Shown here one piece after another: positions 11,863 to 20,428 of a stretch of 27,888 nucleotides of DNA. A program made the translations under genes and the position numbers. The notes under the pieces are model-generated. The model was not told the origin of the DNA and did no database searches. It saw only the letters and a program-made list of their open reading frames with translations. Every line of letters starts with the position of its first letter. Position 1 is the stretch's first letter. Source of the DNA: a virus. The stretch spans positions 3,755-31,642 of IMG/VR virus record IMGVR_UViG_3300030060_000478; one strand, 5' to 3'.

Positions 11863-14111
11863 TGTTGATACCCCTTCCATGGTTCTGGTTTCTCAATGTC
11901 CCATATCTCCTGACCCATTCCTGCACCCTTGAACTGTACGTCTAGGTCCATATCCTTACAGGTCTTGAACAACTTCTCTAGGTCCTGTGCACCTGCCAGT
12001 AACTCTCCTGTTGTCCAAAAGCTCTTGTCTCCCACAGATACATTGAGATACTTTGGTTTACCCTCTTCATCCAGAGCCTTCTGGTCATCTTCAGAGGGGT
12101 CCTTACCAAGACTCATGTCAAAGCCATAGAGATGGAACTGCCGAAACCCTATGGTGTGTCCAATGCCAATGGTCCTGAGACCAGCGTTGGTTCCTCCGGT
12201 GATCATCAGTGCATCTTGTCCTGACCCTTCGATACCTCCTTTGACAGCTTGAGAGAAGGCGTGCCAGCCTACAACGTGAGCACCTTTATCTTGTAGCAGG
12301 TCCACCACAGATGGATCAGTCATAGACGCTACCCAGAAGTGAGTGCGTGGGCTGATGCTTTCAAAGAGTGTGCTCCTGACCACGCCGTGAGTGGATACAC
12401 CCTCCACTGGTCTTGGATCAAGCAGGGTACATGCCCAAGGAACAAGTCCATTATCCATCAGAATGGGCAGAGAGTGTTTGACACAGACAACCTTGACAGT
12501 CTTGTTACCCTCCTCCAGCATCTCTTTATCTTCTTTGATCTGAGCAACATCCAGAGAGGGACCAGCAGATACAACAAAGATAATCTCGTTATTGATCCTG
12601 CACTTCTCATCAATCCACTTGTCAATCTTTGTTAGATTTGCTTTGATGTTGTTCTGAATATCATCAGAGGGTACGCAATCCTTGGGCGTTACAATGATAG
12701 GAACTCTGGCCTTGAACTTGGGAAGATCAGGGTCAATAACTAGGCCTAGATGTGTAAACCCACCACCCTTGACAGGATCATTGGAGGGTATGACATACAC
12801 ATTGGCATCTTCTCTTTCTTTGATCTCCTCTGTCCAGAGTTTGTTGACACCTCTGTGTTCTTCTTCTGGCCAGTTGTCATTGTCATCCTTACTGAAGTAG
12901 TCATCCAGAACAACAACCTTATTGTGCATTAGCTGATGGTAATCGTGTGATACAGTTTCATAGGAGTGACCACCGTCAATGAACACAAGATCAGCCACAG
13001 GTTTATCTGTCAGAGTCTCGTTGGTATCTCCCTCAACCAGCTTGAACTCAAAGGTCTTACCCTCTTTTGCTTTCTCAATGGCATACTCTGCCAGCCGCTC
13101 TGACACAGACTCTGCAGTGTTATTTGCCTTGGAGTTAAACTCCTTCTCGTTCATCTCTGGCGTGGCTGTGCCAAACAGATCATATCCTACATAGGTTACC
13201 TTGTCATGGTAATCAAAGGCAGCGTCTGCCATCTGTATGGCTCTGCCTCCGTTGTATGTACCAGTCTCAATGAAGCTGCTGCACTTGTAGAAGTGGATCA
13301 TCTCACTGATCTGTTTGTATCTCTTGTGATGCTCAAGACTTACATCTTTTGAGACACCGTTCTTTAGATCACCCTTGAAGTGCTCCATTTTCTCTGACAG
13401 AACAGAGAAACTAAAGGCATTGAGATCAGGAACATCGGGCGTCAGGTTCAGTGCGTGTAGCCCATGGTACTGGTGCAGCTTGAGCAGACGTTCAAAGATA
13501 AAGCCATCGTGCCACTCTCTGAAAGCAGTCACCTCACAGTTGTCATAGGTCTCTCGTAGATCAGCCAGAAAATCTTTGGCAGGTCTACCTTTGAGATTGA
13601 AGGCAACAAAGGATGTTTCACTATAGTCAGCAGCTGTGCGCCCCAGATGTACAACATCATATTCTTCATCACACACAGAGTCAAGAAACTCTTTGGTCAC
13701 AGGAGAATGTGTTATGGTATCTGCATCTAACCAGATAAGCCAGTCTTTACCCTGTAGCATATGAGTATCAGAGGCAGTCTCTGTCAGGGCATAGACCTTG
13801 TGACACCACTTGATAGCATCTAGTCTCCAGTTGTAGTCAATGCGCCCACCCTCTGTGCCGTTGTGCACCTCCATCTTCTCTCTGTAGTTGAGCATATCTT
13901 CTATATTGTTTAGGTTACAGTAGTTGATATGTTGGGATGGTATGTCTAATTCTTTAAACCTAAGATAGAATGCTTGTTCTCCAAAGTCATGGAACCAAGC
14001 ATGTAGTTTTATGTCTTCTTCCCAGTGATCAGCAAAGGAGTTGAGCATGTTTCTCCCGTATAGTTCTAGCCCATCAGGATTGAAAGATGTTACAATATCA
14101 TACTTACTCAT
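11850..14111 (-). CDS. Three-domain glycosyltransferase / methyltransferase / DUF115 protein
   Basis: Three enzyme-like domains lie in 753 residues. At about 1-250 there is a GT-A-type glycosyltransferase with a DxD motif in WLDADT (D129, D131), where a nucleotide sugar and metal would bind. At about 270-460 there is a class I SAM methyltransferase of the TylF/Methyltransf_24 kind, with ETGTYNGG (282-289), VGYDLF (308-313), FIDGGHSYE (377-385) and VVLDDYF (400-406). From about 505 a DUF115/Maf-like domain starts with FVVSAGPSLD (512-521). That family is linked to flagellin glycosylation and sialyltransferase folds. GGAGAT precedes the ATG by about 10 bases. The gene follows a GT8-like gene after one spacer base. 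The product would modify a glycan on virion or host. Domain calls are by motif, and the substrate is unknown. Confidence 0.82.
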   Translation of the reverse strand: MSKYDIVTSFNPDGLELYGRNMLNSFADHWEEDIKLHAWFHDFGEQAFYLRFKELDIPSQHINYCNLNNIEDMLNYREKMEVHNGTEGGRIDYNWRLDAIKWCHKVYALTETASDTHMLQGKDWLIWLDADTITHSPVTKEFLDSVCDEEYDVVHLGRTAADYSETSFVAFNLKGRPAKDFLADLRETYDNCEVTAFREWHDGFIFERLLKLHQYHGLHALNLTPDVPDLNAFSFSVLSEKMEHFKGDLKNGVSKDVSLEHHKRYKQISEMIHFYKCSSFIETGTYNGGRAIQMADAAFDYHDKVTYVGYDLFGTATPEMNEKEFNSKANNTAESVSERLAEYAIEKAKEGKTFEFKLVEGDTNETLTDKPVADLVFIDGGHSYETVSHDYHQLMHNKVVVLDDYFSKDDNDNWPEEEHRGVNKLWTEEIKEREDANVYVIPSNDPVKGGGFTHLGLVIDPDLPKFKARVPIIVTPKDCVPSDDIQNNIKANLTKIDKWIDEKCRINNEIIFVVSAGPSLDVAQIKEDKEMLEEGNKTVKVVCVKHSLPILMDNGLVPWACTLLDPRPVEGVSTHGVVRSTLFESISPRTHFWVASMTDPSVVDLLQDKGAHVVGWHAFSQAVKGGIEGSGQDALMITGGTNAGLRTIGIGHTIGFRQFHLYGFDMSLGKDPSEDDQKALDEEGKPKYLNVSVGDKSFWTTGELLAGAQDLEKLFKTCKDMDLDVQFKGAGMGQEIWDIEKPEPWKGYQQWGM

Positions 14112-14112
14112 G

Positions 14113-14895
14113 CTAGAATATCTCCACTATTTTTCTAAAACTACTCAGGCTAAATTCAAAGTGATCAAGTTCTGCTTCCCACTCTTCAGCATACTCACTG
14201 TCTTCGTAACCATCAAACCAAGGACCGCCAAGACTAAAATGCACAGCGTGAACATCATTAATCCCATGGCTAACACCGGGAATAAAATTCCAACCGTGAG
14301 GTAAGCTGCCAATCTGATCATCACTGTCAAGCCAGCAGAAGTTATGTAAGTTACCACCTGTTTCACTGTTTACCATCACCTCATCTAATCTATTATTTGC
14401 TGGATGGTCCAAGTTGTAGAGGACAAAGGATGACCACAGCTTCTTGTTGTAGTTCTGTTGTAGCATCCCATCCATCTTGACGGTTTCTTCAGGAGTGTAA
14501 TCATGTTTAACACACATAACCGCATAGTCATCATCACAGTAATCAAATACCTCGCATACATCAGAGAGAAAAAGAAAATCAGAATCACAAAAGAGTACCC
14601 AACCAGAGAGATTGTTTCTTCTGGCTATCTCAGGTACTAGAAATCTGGTGTGGGAAAATTCTGTGGAGAAGGGCCTGTTATCTACGTCATCATAGTACTG
14701 CCCGTCCTCATCTATTTGCCAAGCACGGTAGAACATGCCAGCCTGACGGAGCGTCTTATGATAGACAGGTGTTATCTCCACGGGGGTAGAGGACCGCCGT
14801 GCAATAGAGTGAGCACAGACCTTGAAAGGGATATGCTCTCTGGAGTCATACCCTACAAAGACATGCCTTGTTTTGTTTCTAAGTTCATCCTGCAT
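14113..14895 (-). CDS. GT8-like glycosyltransferase
   Basis: The 260-residue product has the GT-A plan: HVFVGYDSRE at 11-20 (start of the nucleotide-sugar fold), a conserved FSHTRFLVPE helix at 80-89, and the metal-binding DSD at 104-106 in LFCDSDFLFLSD. Near residue 220 comes HFSLGGPWF, resembling the H-x-x-G-x-x-P-W ending of family GT8. It should transfer a sugar from a nucleotide sugar. Only one base separates it from the three-domain glycan enzyme, so the two probably act on the same glycan. The ATG lacks an obvious Shine-Dalgarno, but an in-frame stop lies four codons upstream and the first motif starts at residue 11, so this start is the only good choice. A 46-base gap separates it from the 1828-residue gene. 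Confidence 0.82.
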   Translation of the reverse strand: MQDELRNKTRHVFVGYDSREHIPFKVCAHSIARRSSTPVEITPVYHKTLRQAGMFYRAWQIDEDGQYYDDVDNRPFSTEFSHTRFLVPEIARRNNLSGWVLFCDSDFLFLSDVCEVFDYCDDDYAVMCVKHDYTPEETVKMDGMLQQNYNKKLWSSFVLYNLDHPANNRLDEVMVNSETGGNLHNFCWLDSDDQIGSLPHGWNFIPGVSHGINDVHAVHFSLGGPWFDGYEDSEYAEEWEAELDHFEFSLSSFRKIVEIF

Positions 14896-14941
14896 AGTCT
14901 TACACTAGCAGGGGAGGGAGAGCTAACAAACAAAAAAATTA

Positions 14942-17900
14942 CTAGTCTACAAGCCCTTCTTTTTGTCTGGTCTGTAGTGCCTCTATGCCACCAGTATATT
15001 TTCCTAGGCCTAAGACTTGATCAACATAACGCTTGTGAGCAGTGTTCCTTATGTTAAAGTTGGGATCAATCATGTCAGACATCTGCTCTTGTTTCAGGTC
15101 ATGTTCAAGAACTTCTTTAAATAGTTTTTCTATCTGAGCACCTAGTTCTGCTTTCTCTTCTGATGAGTCAACATTCTTTTGCCTGACCATAAGTCTTAAA
15201 ACTTTATCAAGATAAAAATCTTTGATGGCATTACTTTTTGTAAGTAAGTTCTTTTCTCTGTACAATCTTTGTCTAGGTAAGAAAACATTCTCAGTTGAAA
15301 AACCTAGTGTCATCAGAGCAAGGTCATGTGGCTGTAAGGAGTCTGTCAAGAGTCTACCTTTACCTGAAAACACTCCTGTTTCTCCTGCCTCCCAAGCATT
15401 GATCATGTTCTGAACAATGGCCAGTGGAATAAGTCTTAAAATACCTTTGCCTAGGTCACCTCTTTCAAAAGCATCATAAGATTTTCCTATGGAGTTTGTA
15501 AAGAAAGAACCAGCAGGACCAGTGAAAAGTTCTGTAACAGAGGCTTGCCCTGTACCAGCTTCAATAAGAGTCCTGAAAGGAGAAAGAGAAACACGTTGAG
15601 CAATATCAACACCTCCCCATGCTTTGATAGGTCCTCTTGCAATAGCTTCTGAAAGAGACAGAGCCTCTGGTCCAAAGTGATCTGTCATTATATCATAGAA
15701 GGCAAGCTCTAAATCTGATTGTTGGAGACCCAGTGATTTACCTATAGGTGATCTTACCAAGGCCTTGATAACTTCTTTCATGTCATCTGCAAAGGGAAGA
15801 CCAAACATACCACCCATCAGAACTTGTGTAAGAACCAAGAACGCAAGTGTTCTTCTTCCTTGAGGGGTCATTCTAAGAACACCGCCCTTGATAGTTCCGT
15901 ACTTGTTACCACCGTACCTGTGAATAGCGTTGGCATATACCTCTGTCATCATGGTAACAAAAGGAATAAACTGGAGAGCAATACCACCTAGGCCTCCACC
16001 CGCAAAGGCAATACGAGGTCTGTTAAAAGCACTAAGATTAAACTGACTTTCATCTACCATGTATTGCATAGCATCTTCTATGCTGACTATCTCTCCTTGA
16101 CTAGCTGTCTCAGCAGCAAACTCTACCATTGGTTCTAGTCCTGCATTGATGATAGCCTTTTCATCTGTCACACCTTTGAGCTTCTGCTCACCGTGTGCCT
16201 TCACAGTATTATAGGTTGCCAAAGCAGCTGCAATTCTGTTGGCAATCTCAGTGGTAGAATATACACCGTCTACTATTTTTTTACCAGTTCTTGCGTAGTC
16301 TTTAAACCTTTGTACGTTTTCTACATCTAGTCCCTTTCTAGCTATATTCTCTACAGAGTTAAGGCCTAGCTTGTCACTCCAATATTCTGTGGTAAGATCA
16401 GCGTTCTGACTTAGTGCTGCAGTGTTGATCCTTCCAATAACACCGCGCCGCTGTAGTTCATATAGTTTATTAAACTGATCGTTTGCCTCTGTTGCGTTTC
16501 TCGCTGCACCTGTCTGTTGGAGTATGCGTACAACATTCACCCTATCTGCTTCTAGAAACGCTTGCTTTCTAGAATAGTAGATTGACAACCTAGCTGCTGC
16601 AGCTGCTGCTTTACTGACCTTGGGTTGAAAAAGTTTACCGTATGCTCCGTACAACAGAGAGGCAGTGACAAAGTTTTGTGTAAGATTAAGAAAGGAAGAG
16701 GAAAAATTACCACCTAGGAAACCATAGAAGGCTATACTTTTTAGAGCAGAGGCAGCACCCTGTGGAGACTTAGTATTGTTCCACATGGTATCCGCAACTT
16801 CTAAAAAGTTACCCGGAAGTTTTCTTTGCTGTAGTTTATCTAAACGGTCTAGCTCTGCTTTAACCTCATCTTCAACACCATTCTTAGCAACGTACCTACC
16901 CATGGAGGTAACATACTGCGCCCATGCGTTATCATGGTAAGACTCTACGTTATCAGCTGTAAGATATCCGGGAATGTTCTTTCTTTGCATCAAAGAACCT
17001 CCGAAACCTTGACCTTGCATACGCTCTCTTCTTTGCTTGGCTAAGAATCTTATAAATGCTGCAGTATCTTTTATTGGTTTGGATTCTACATTACCATCTT
17101 GATCTACATATGTGCCTCTCCACAGCACAGTCTTACCAGAAAAATCTTCATTTAGTTTAGCTTCGTGAATAAGAATGGACTCTAGCACAGCCATGTCCAT
17201 TAGCTCTGATTCAGCAAACACACTGTAGTTTTCATCTCCCTTGGCCACAACCTCAATTTGTACATCTAAACCTTTGTCTTTATAAAACTGTTCCAAAGGA
17301 GCTTTGTACTTGTTGTTTATAAAGTTCATAGCCTGTTGATCTTGATTAGTTCCGGGCTTGAACCTACCTATTAGTGACTGGGCATACGGAGTATTGACAT
17401 CTCTACGGTAGACAACCTTTCTAGTTTTTCTACCGTCTGAGTCAGTGATAGTTGTAAATGCTCTGATGATAAAGTCACCTGCTCTGATGCGTGGGAAGTA
17501 ACCCTCTCTTCTGTTTTTAATAGAAGAGGTGAGTTCACTTATAGCTTCAGGCATGATCTCTAAAGCTTCTTTAGAAACATTGAGACCTTGTTCTTTCTCT
17601 GCTTTTATTTTTTGTGTGTTGTTTACTCTTTCTAAAGCACGTAAGAAAAGATCAAACTCTGCAACTTCAGTAAGGATATCATCTCTTGTAAGACCACGCT
17701 CTACTAGTATAGCATCTTCTTCAGCTTCTATTGTGCGAGTGCTATTTGTTTTGCCACCAGCTTTCTCATCAGCATCTTTTAATCTTCTTTTTATGCTGTC
17801 TATTCTACTACCTATCAGGTTGTCCCACATAGACTCAATGGTTCTTTGCTCTTGAAACAAAGCATTTACAACAAGAGGATCACGTTCTTCTATAAACCCT

Positions 17901-20428
17901 TGTTGTATTTCTTCTTCAGTAAAATTTAAATTTAATTTACCAGAGTCTGGGTCATACTCTTGATAGGGCATGACTTCTTTCAGGTAGAGTCTTCTTCTTT
18001 CTACATCTGGCACATTGTCATACTGACCTTCTACACCCTCTATCATTGGTATGTTTATACGTGCAACTCCACCTGCTGCTGCTATATCACCACTCTCTGG
18101 AAACTCAATGGGTGCGCTTACCAGATCAGCTTTCACTCTCATGTTCCTGTACTTCTGCCTAAGTTCTCCACGGGGTAGAGCAAGAACAAGACTTCTACCC
18201 TCTATACCCTGAGTTATAATAGAGAACCACTTTTCATTATACCTCTTGACAAGGTTGTACATTTTGCGTAGTTCAGGAAACTTATCTGCTAACCTTTTAT
18301 TAGAGGACATATACCTCATGTAGAAACCTACACGGTTGAGCATACCTTGAGGACCGTTGTCCCTTACATTTACAGGGCGAGGAGCCTCTGTGTCCATACC
18401 CTTTCTAGGTCCTTGAGCATTACCAGCTTCTATTAGATTGTCTACGTTTTTCTTTGTCTCAGGATCAAACTTAGTTTGAGGAGCAGCTTTCTTTACCGCT
18501 TCATCAAACTTGACATATACAGTTTCAAGTCTTTTAGGACTAAACTCCATTCTTGTTCTAGGATCAACTCTAAGAAAAGGAATTTGTTTTTTTATGTGAT
18601 CTGCCAGAGCTAACATTTCTTGAGCAATGGGTAAGTTAGATAAAAGATTAGAGTCTTCTGGTATAGGAGCTTTCATCAAGTTATCAAGATAAATATTAGC
18701 TCCTTCTTGAAATTTTATTGGTAGTTGCGCTCCTCCTTCAGTTGTTTCTAGAATAGGTGCGTCATTTAAATCTGTAAGTTCTGGTAGAATATCTGCTTCT
18801 CCCACTATACCTGCAGGAACAGAGGCAGCTTTTATCTCAGCTGTCCTAGCATCTATTTCTAAACCTATGTTGTCTAATTGTTTTTTTAGAGCAGGGTGTT
18901 TGTTAAGAGAAGCTTGAAACTGAGGAGTGCTAATAATTTTATTCATCTCAGTTAGCTTTTTTATTCTTAATCTTAGATTGTTTGATACTTTTGCAGCGCC
19001 TTTAATATTTCCGCTGACTAATCCTAGTTCTTGTTCAGCCCTAAGATCAGTGGCTTCTTTGGACAGATCAGCGTACTCATTAAGAAAAGCAGCTGTGCCA
19101 TCACCAGACTCAGAGAACTGTTGGTCATCTCTGTTTCTCAGGTTCATAACATCTGCTAGTTCTCCTATGTCAGTGGCAGGTGCTACGTCATTCTCAATAT
19201 CAGCTGCTTGAGTTTCTGCTGCCTCTACATAGTCAGTCTTGCTTTCAGGAGTTTTAATCTCAGCAGAGTCATCAATCTTTGGAGCCTCTTCTTCTTTTAA
19301 ATCTTCATAGTTTTTTCCCTTACCTCCCTTGAGTGCACCTACAACAGCACCGGGACCAAACCCTGCTATGCCACCTTTGACAGCAGACTCTAGAATAGAA
19401 GAAAGAAACTCTTCATCTTCTACTCCTGTGGAGCCTTGTGCAAGGAGACTACCAATTGCCTCTTGTGTTCCCTCTGTTAGACCCTCTCTGGCAAGCTGCT
19501 TTGTTCCCTCTACACCAGCACCCACCAGTCTACCTCTGCTGACATCTCTGGCACCTGCAACAATGTTAGCCTCTGCTTTTGCAAAGTCTCCACCTGCTTT
19601 CTTTAGCTCATCTATTGCAGTGGCTGTGCCATTCTTAGAGACAACAAAATCAATACCTGACTTTTCTAGTGCTTCAGAGGTGGCTTTCTGAGTAAAACCT
19701 TTACTTAAAAGTTTAAGAGCAGGTATAGCAGCAGCAGCAGTGTCCAGAGCACCTATGATAAGACCACCTGTGATAGCAGTGGCAGGGTCCTCATAGTCAG
19801 AATCATCTACAAGGTTCTGCATCTTTAGCTGAACCTCACCTGCGCCCATCAGAGAGGACGGGAGAAAGGCACCTGCCAGTCCTCCTGCAGTGGCGGTCAG
19901 GGCAGCAACAGGAGTAGCAGCAGCTGCAGCAGCACCTAGGGCAGCACCTCCTGCAGCTATGCCCATAGAGGGTAGAGTTTCTCCCAGTGTTTGGATGATA
20001 AAGTCAGTGGTGTTCTCACCAAAGTCTACGTCATCTAGTCTGATTTGTCTGTACTGTTTAGCAGATTCTTCTGCTTCTTTTAGATTTCTTTCTTCTAGGT
20101 CTCTTCCATATTCCTCTAGACCTTCTATGTTGAGACCCTGACCAACAGCTTTGATACCTGCACCTAGGGCAGCTTGTGCTGTGTCTGCTCCGTAGGCCAG
20201 AGCAGGGAGGAAGTTGTCATCTGAAGGAGGAGGTGCAGGAGCAGGTTCTGGATCAGGAGTAGAAGAAGGTTCTTCAAAAGATTTAATGATGAAGTCAATA
20301 ACCTCTGCCTCTGATTTACCAACTAACTCTGGAAAATCTTCTGATGCCAAACCGTACTTACCTAGGTCAAAGGTATCACCACCCTCCATTGTAGGAATGG
20401 TGATATCTCCTGTAAGTATCTCAGACAT
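14942..20428 (-). CDS. Very large virion (internal/ejection) protein
   Basis: At 1828 residues this is the longest gene here. It has an acidic start, a Pro/Glu-rich linker (about 52-70), long Ala/Gly-rich hydrophobic stretches at about 152-195 and 219-242, a charged disordered zone, a long helical body, and more hydrophobic segments near 1480-1540 (IALQFIPFVTMMTEVY, then TLAFLVLTQVLMGGMFG). The last third resembles the C-terminal part of large phage polyvalent or PLxRFG-type proteins. Its position corresponds to T7 gene 16, whose product is ejected and spans the cell envelope. I see no lytic transglycosylase motif. The start abuts the preceding stop with only a weak ribosome site, so it is probably translated by coupling. 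Virion location is inference from size, composition and order. Confidence 0.75.
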   Translation of the reverse strand: MSEILTGDITIPTMEGGDTFDLGKYGLASEDFPELVGKSEAEVIDFIIKSFEEPSSTPDPEPAPAPPPSDDNFLPALAYGADTAQAALGAGIKAVGQGLNIEGLEEYGRDLEERNLKEAEESAKQYRQIRLDDVDFGENTTDFIIQTLGETLPSMGIAAGGAALGAAAAAATPVAALTATAGGLAGAFLPSSLMGAGEVQLKMQNLVDDSDYEDPATAITGGLIIGALDTAAAAIPALKLLSKGFTQKATSEALEKSGIDFVVSKNGTATAIDELKKAGGDFAKAEANIVAGARDVSRGRLVGAGVEGTKQLAREGLTEGTQEAIGSLLAQGSTGVEDEEFLSSILESAVKGGIAGFGPGAVVGALKGGKGKNYEDLKEEEAPKIDDSAEIKTPESKTDYVEAAETQAADIENDVAPATDIGELADVMNLRNRDDQQFSESGDGTAAFLNEYADLSKEATDLRAEQELGLVSGNIKGAAKVSNNLRLRIKKLTEMNKIISTPQFQASLNKHPALKKQLDNIGLEIDARTAEIKAASVPAGIVGEADILPELTDLNDAPILETTEGGAQLPIKFQEGANIYLDNLMKAPIPEDSNLLSNLPIAQEMLALADHIKKQIPFLRVDPRTRMEFSPKRLETVYVKFDEAVKKAAPQTKFDPETKKNVDNLIEAGNAQGPRKGMDTEAPRPVNVRDNGPQGMLNRVGFYMRYMSSNKRLADKFPELRKMYNLVKRYNEKWFSIITQGIEGRSLVLALPRGELRQKYRNMRVKADLVSAPIEFPESGDIAAAGGVARINIPMIEGVEGQYDNVPDVERRRLYLKEVMPYQEYDPDSGKLNLNFTEEEIQQGFIEERDPLVVNALFQEQRTIESMWDNLIGSRIDSIKRRLKDADEKAGGKTNSTRTIEAEEDAILVERGLTRDDILTEVAEFDLFLRALERVNNTQKIKAEKEQGLNVSKEALEIMPEAISELTSSIKNRREGYFPRIRAGDFIIRAFTTITDSDGRKTRKVVYRRDVNTPYAQSLIGRFKPGTNQDQQAMNFINNKYKAPLEQFYKDKGLDVQIEVVAKGDENYSVFAESELMDMAVLESILIHEAKLNEDFSGKTVLWRGTYVDQDGNVESKPIKDTAAFIRFLAKQRRERMQGQGFGGSLMQRKNIPGYLTADNVESYHDNAWAQYVTSMGRYVAKNGVEDEVKAELDRLDKLQQRKLPGNFLEVADTMWNNTKSPQGAASALKSIAFYGFLGGNFSSSFLNLTQNFVTASLLYGAYGKLFQPKVSKAAAAAARLSIYYSRKQAFLEADRVNVVRILQQTGAARNATEANDQFNKLYELQRRGVIGRINTAALSQNADLTTEYWSDKLGLNSVENIARKGLDVENVQRFKDYARTGKKIVDGVYSTTEIANRIAAALATYNTVKAHGEQKLKGVTDEKAIINAGLEPMVEFAAETASQGEIVSIEDAMQYMVDESQFNLSAFNRPRIAFAGGGLGGIALQFIPFVTMMTEVYANAIHRYGGNKYGTIKGGVLRMTPQGRRTLAFLVLTQVLMGGMFGLPFADDMKEVIKALVRSPIGKSLGLQQSDLELAFYDIMTDHFGPEALSLSEAIARGPIKAWGGVDIAQRVSLSPFRTLIEAGTGQASVTELFTGPAGSFFTNSIGKSYDAFERGDLGKGILRLIPLAIVQNMINAWEAGETGVFSGKGRLLTDSLQPHDLALMTLGFSTENVFLPRQRLYREKNLLTKSNAIKDFYLDKVLRLMVRQKNVDSSEEKAELGAQIEKLFKEVLEHDLKQEQMSDMIDPNFNIRNTAHKRYVDQVLGLGKYTGGIEALQTRQKEGLVD

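Noticed and set aside
14896-14941. Terminator between the 1828-residue gene and the GT8-like gene (T-run on minus strand at 14925-14940)
   Set aside because: No stable hairpin precedes the T-run. The only inverted repeat nearby (GTTAGC with GCTAGT, 12-base loop) is weak and lies after it.
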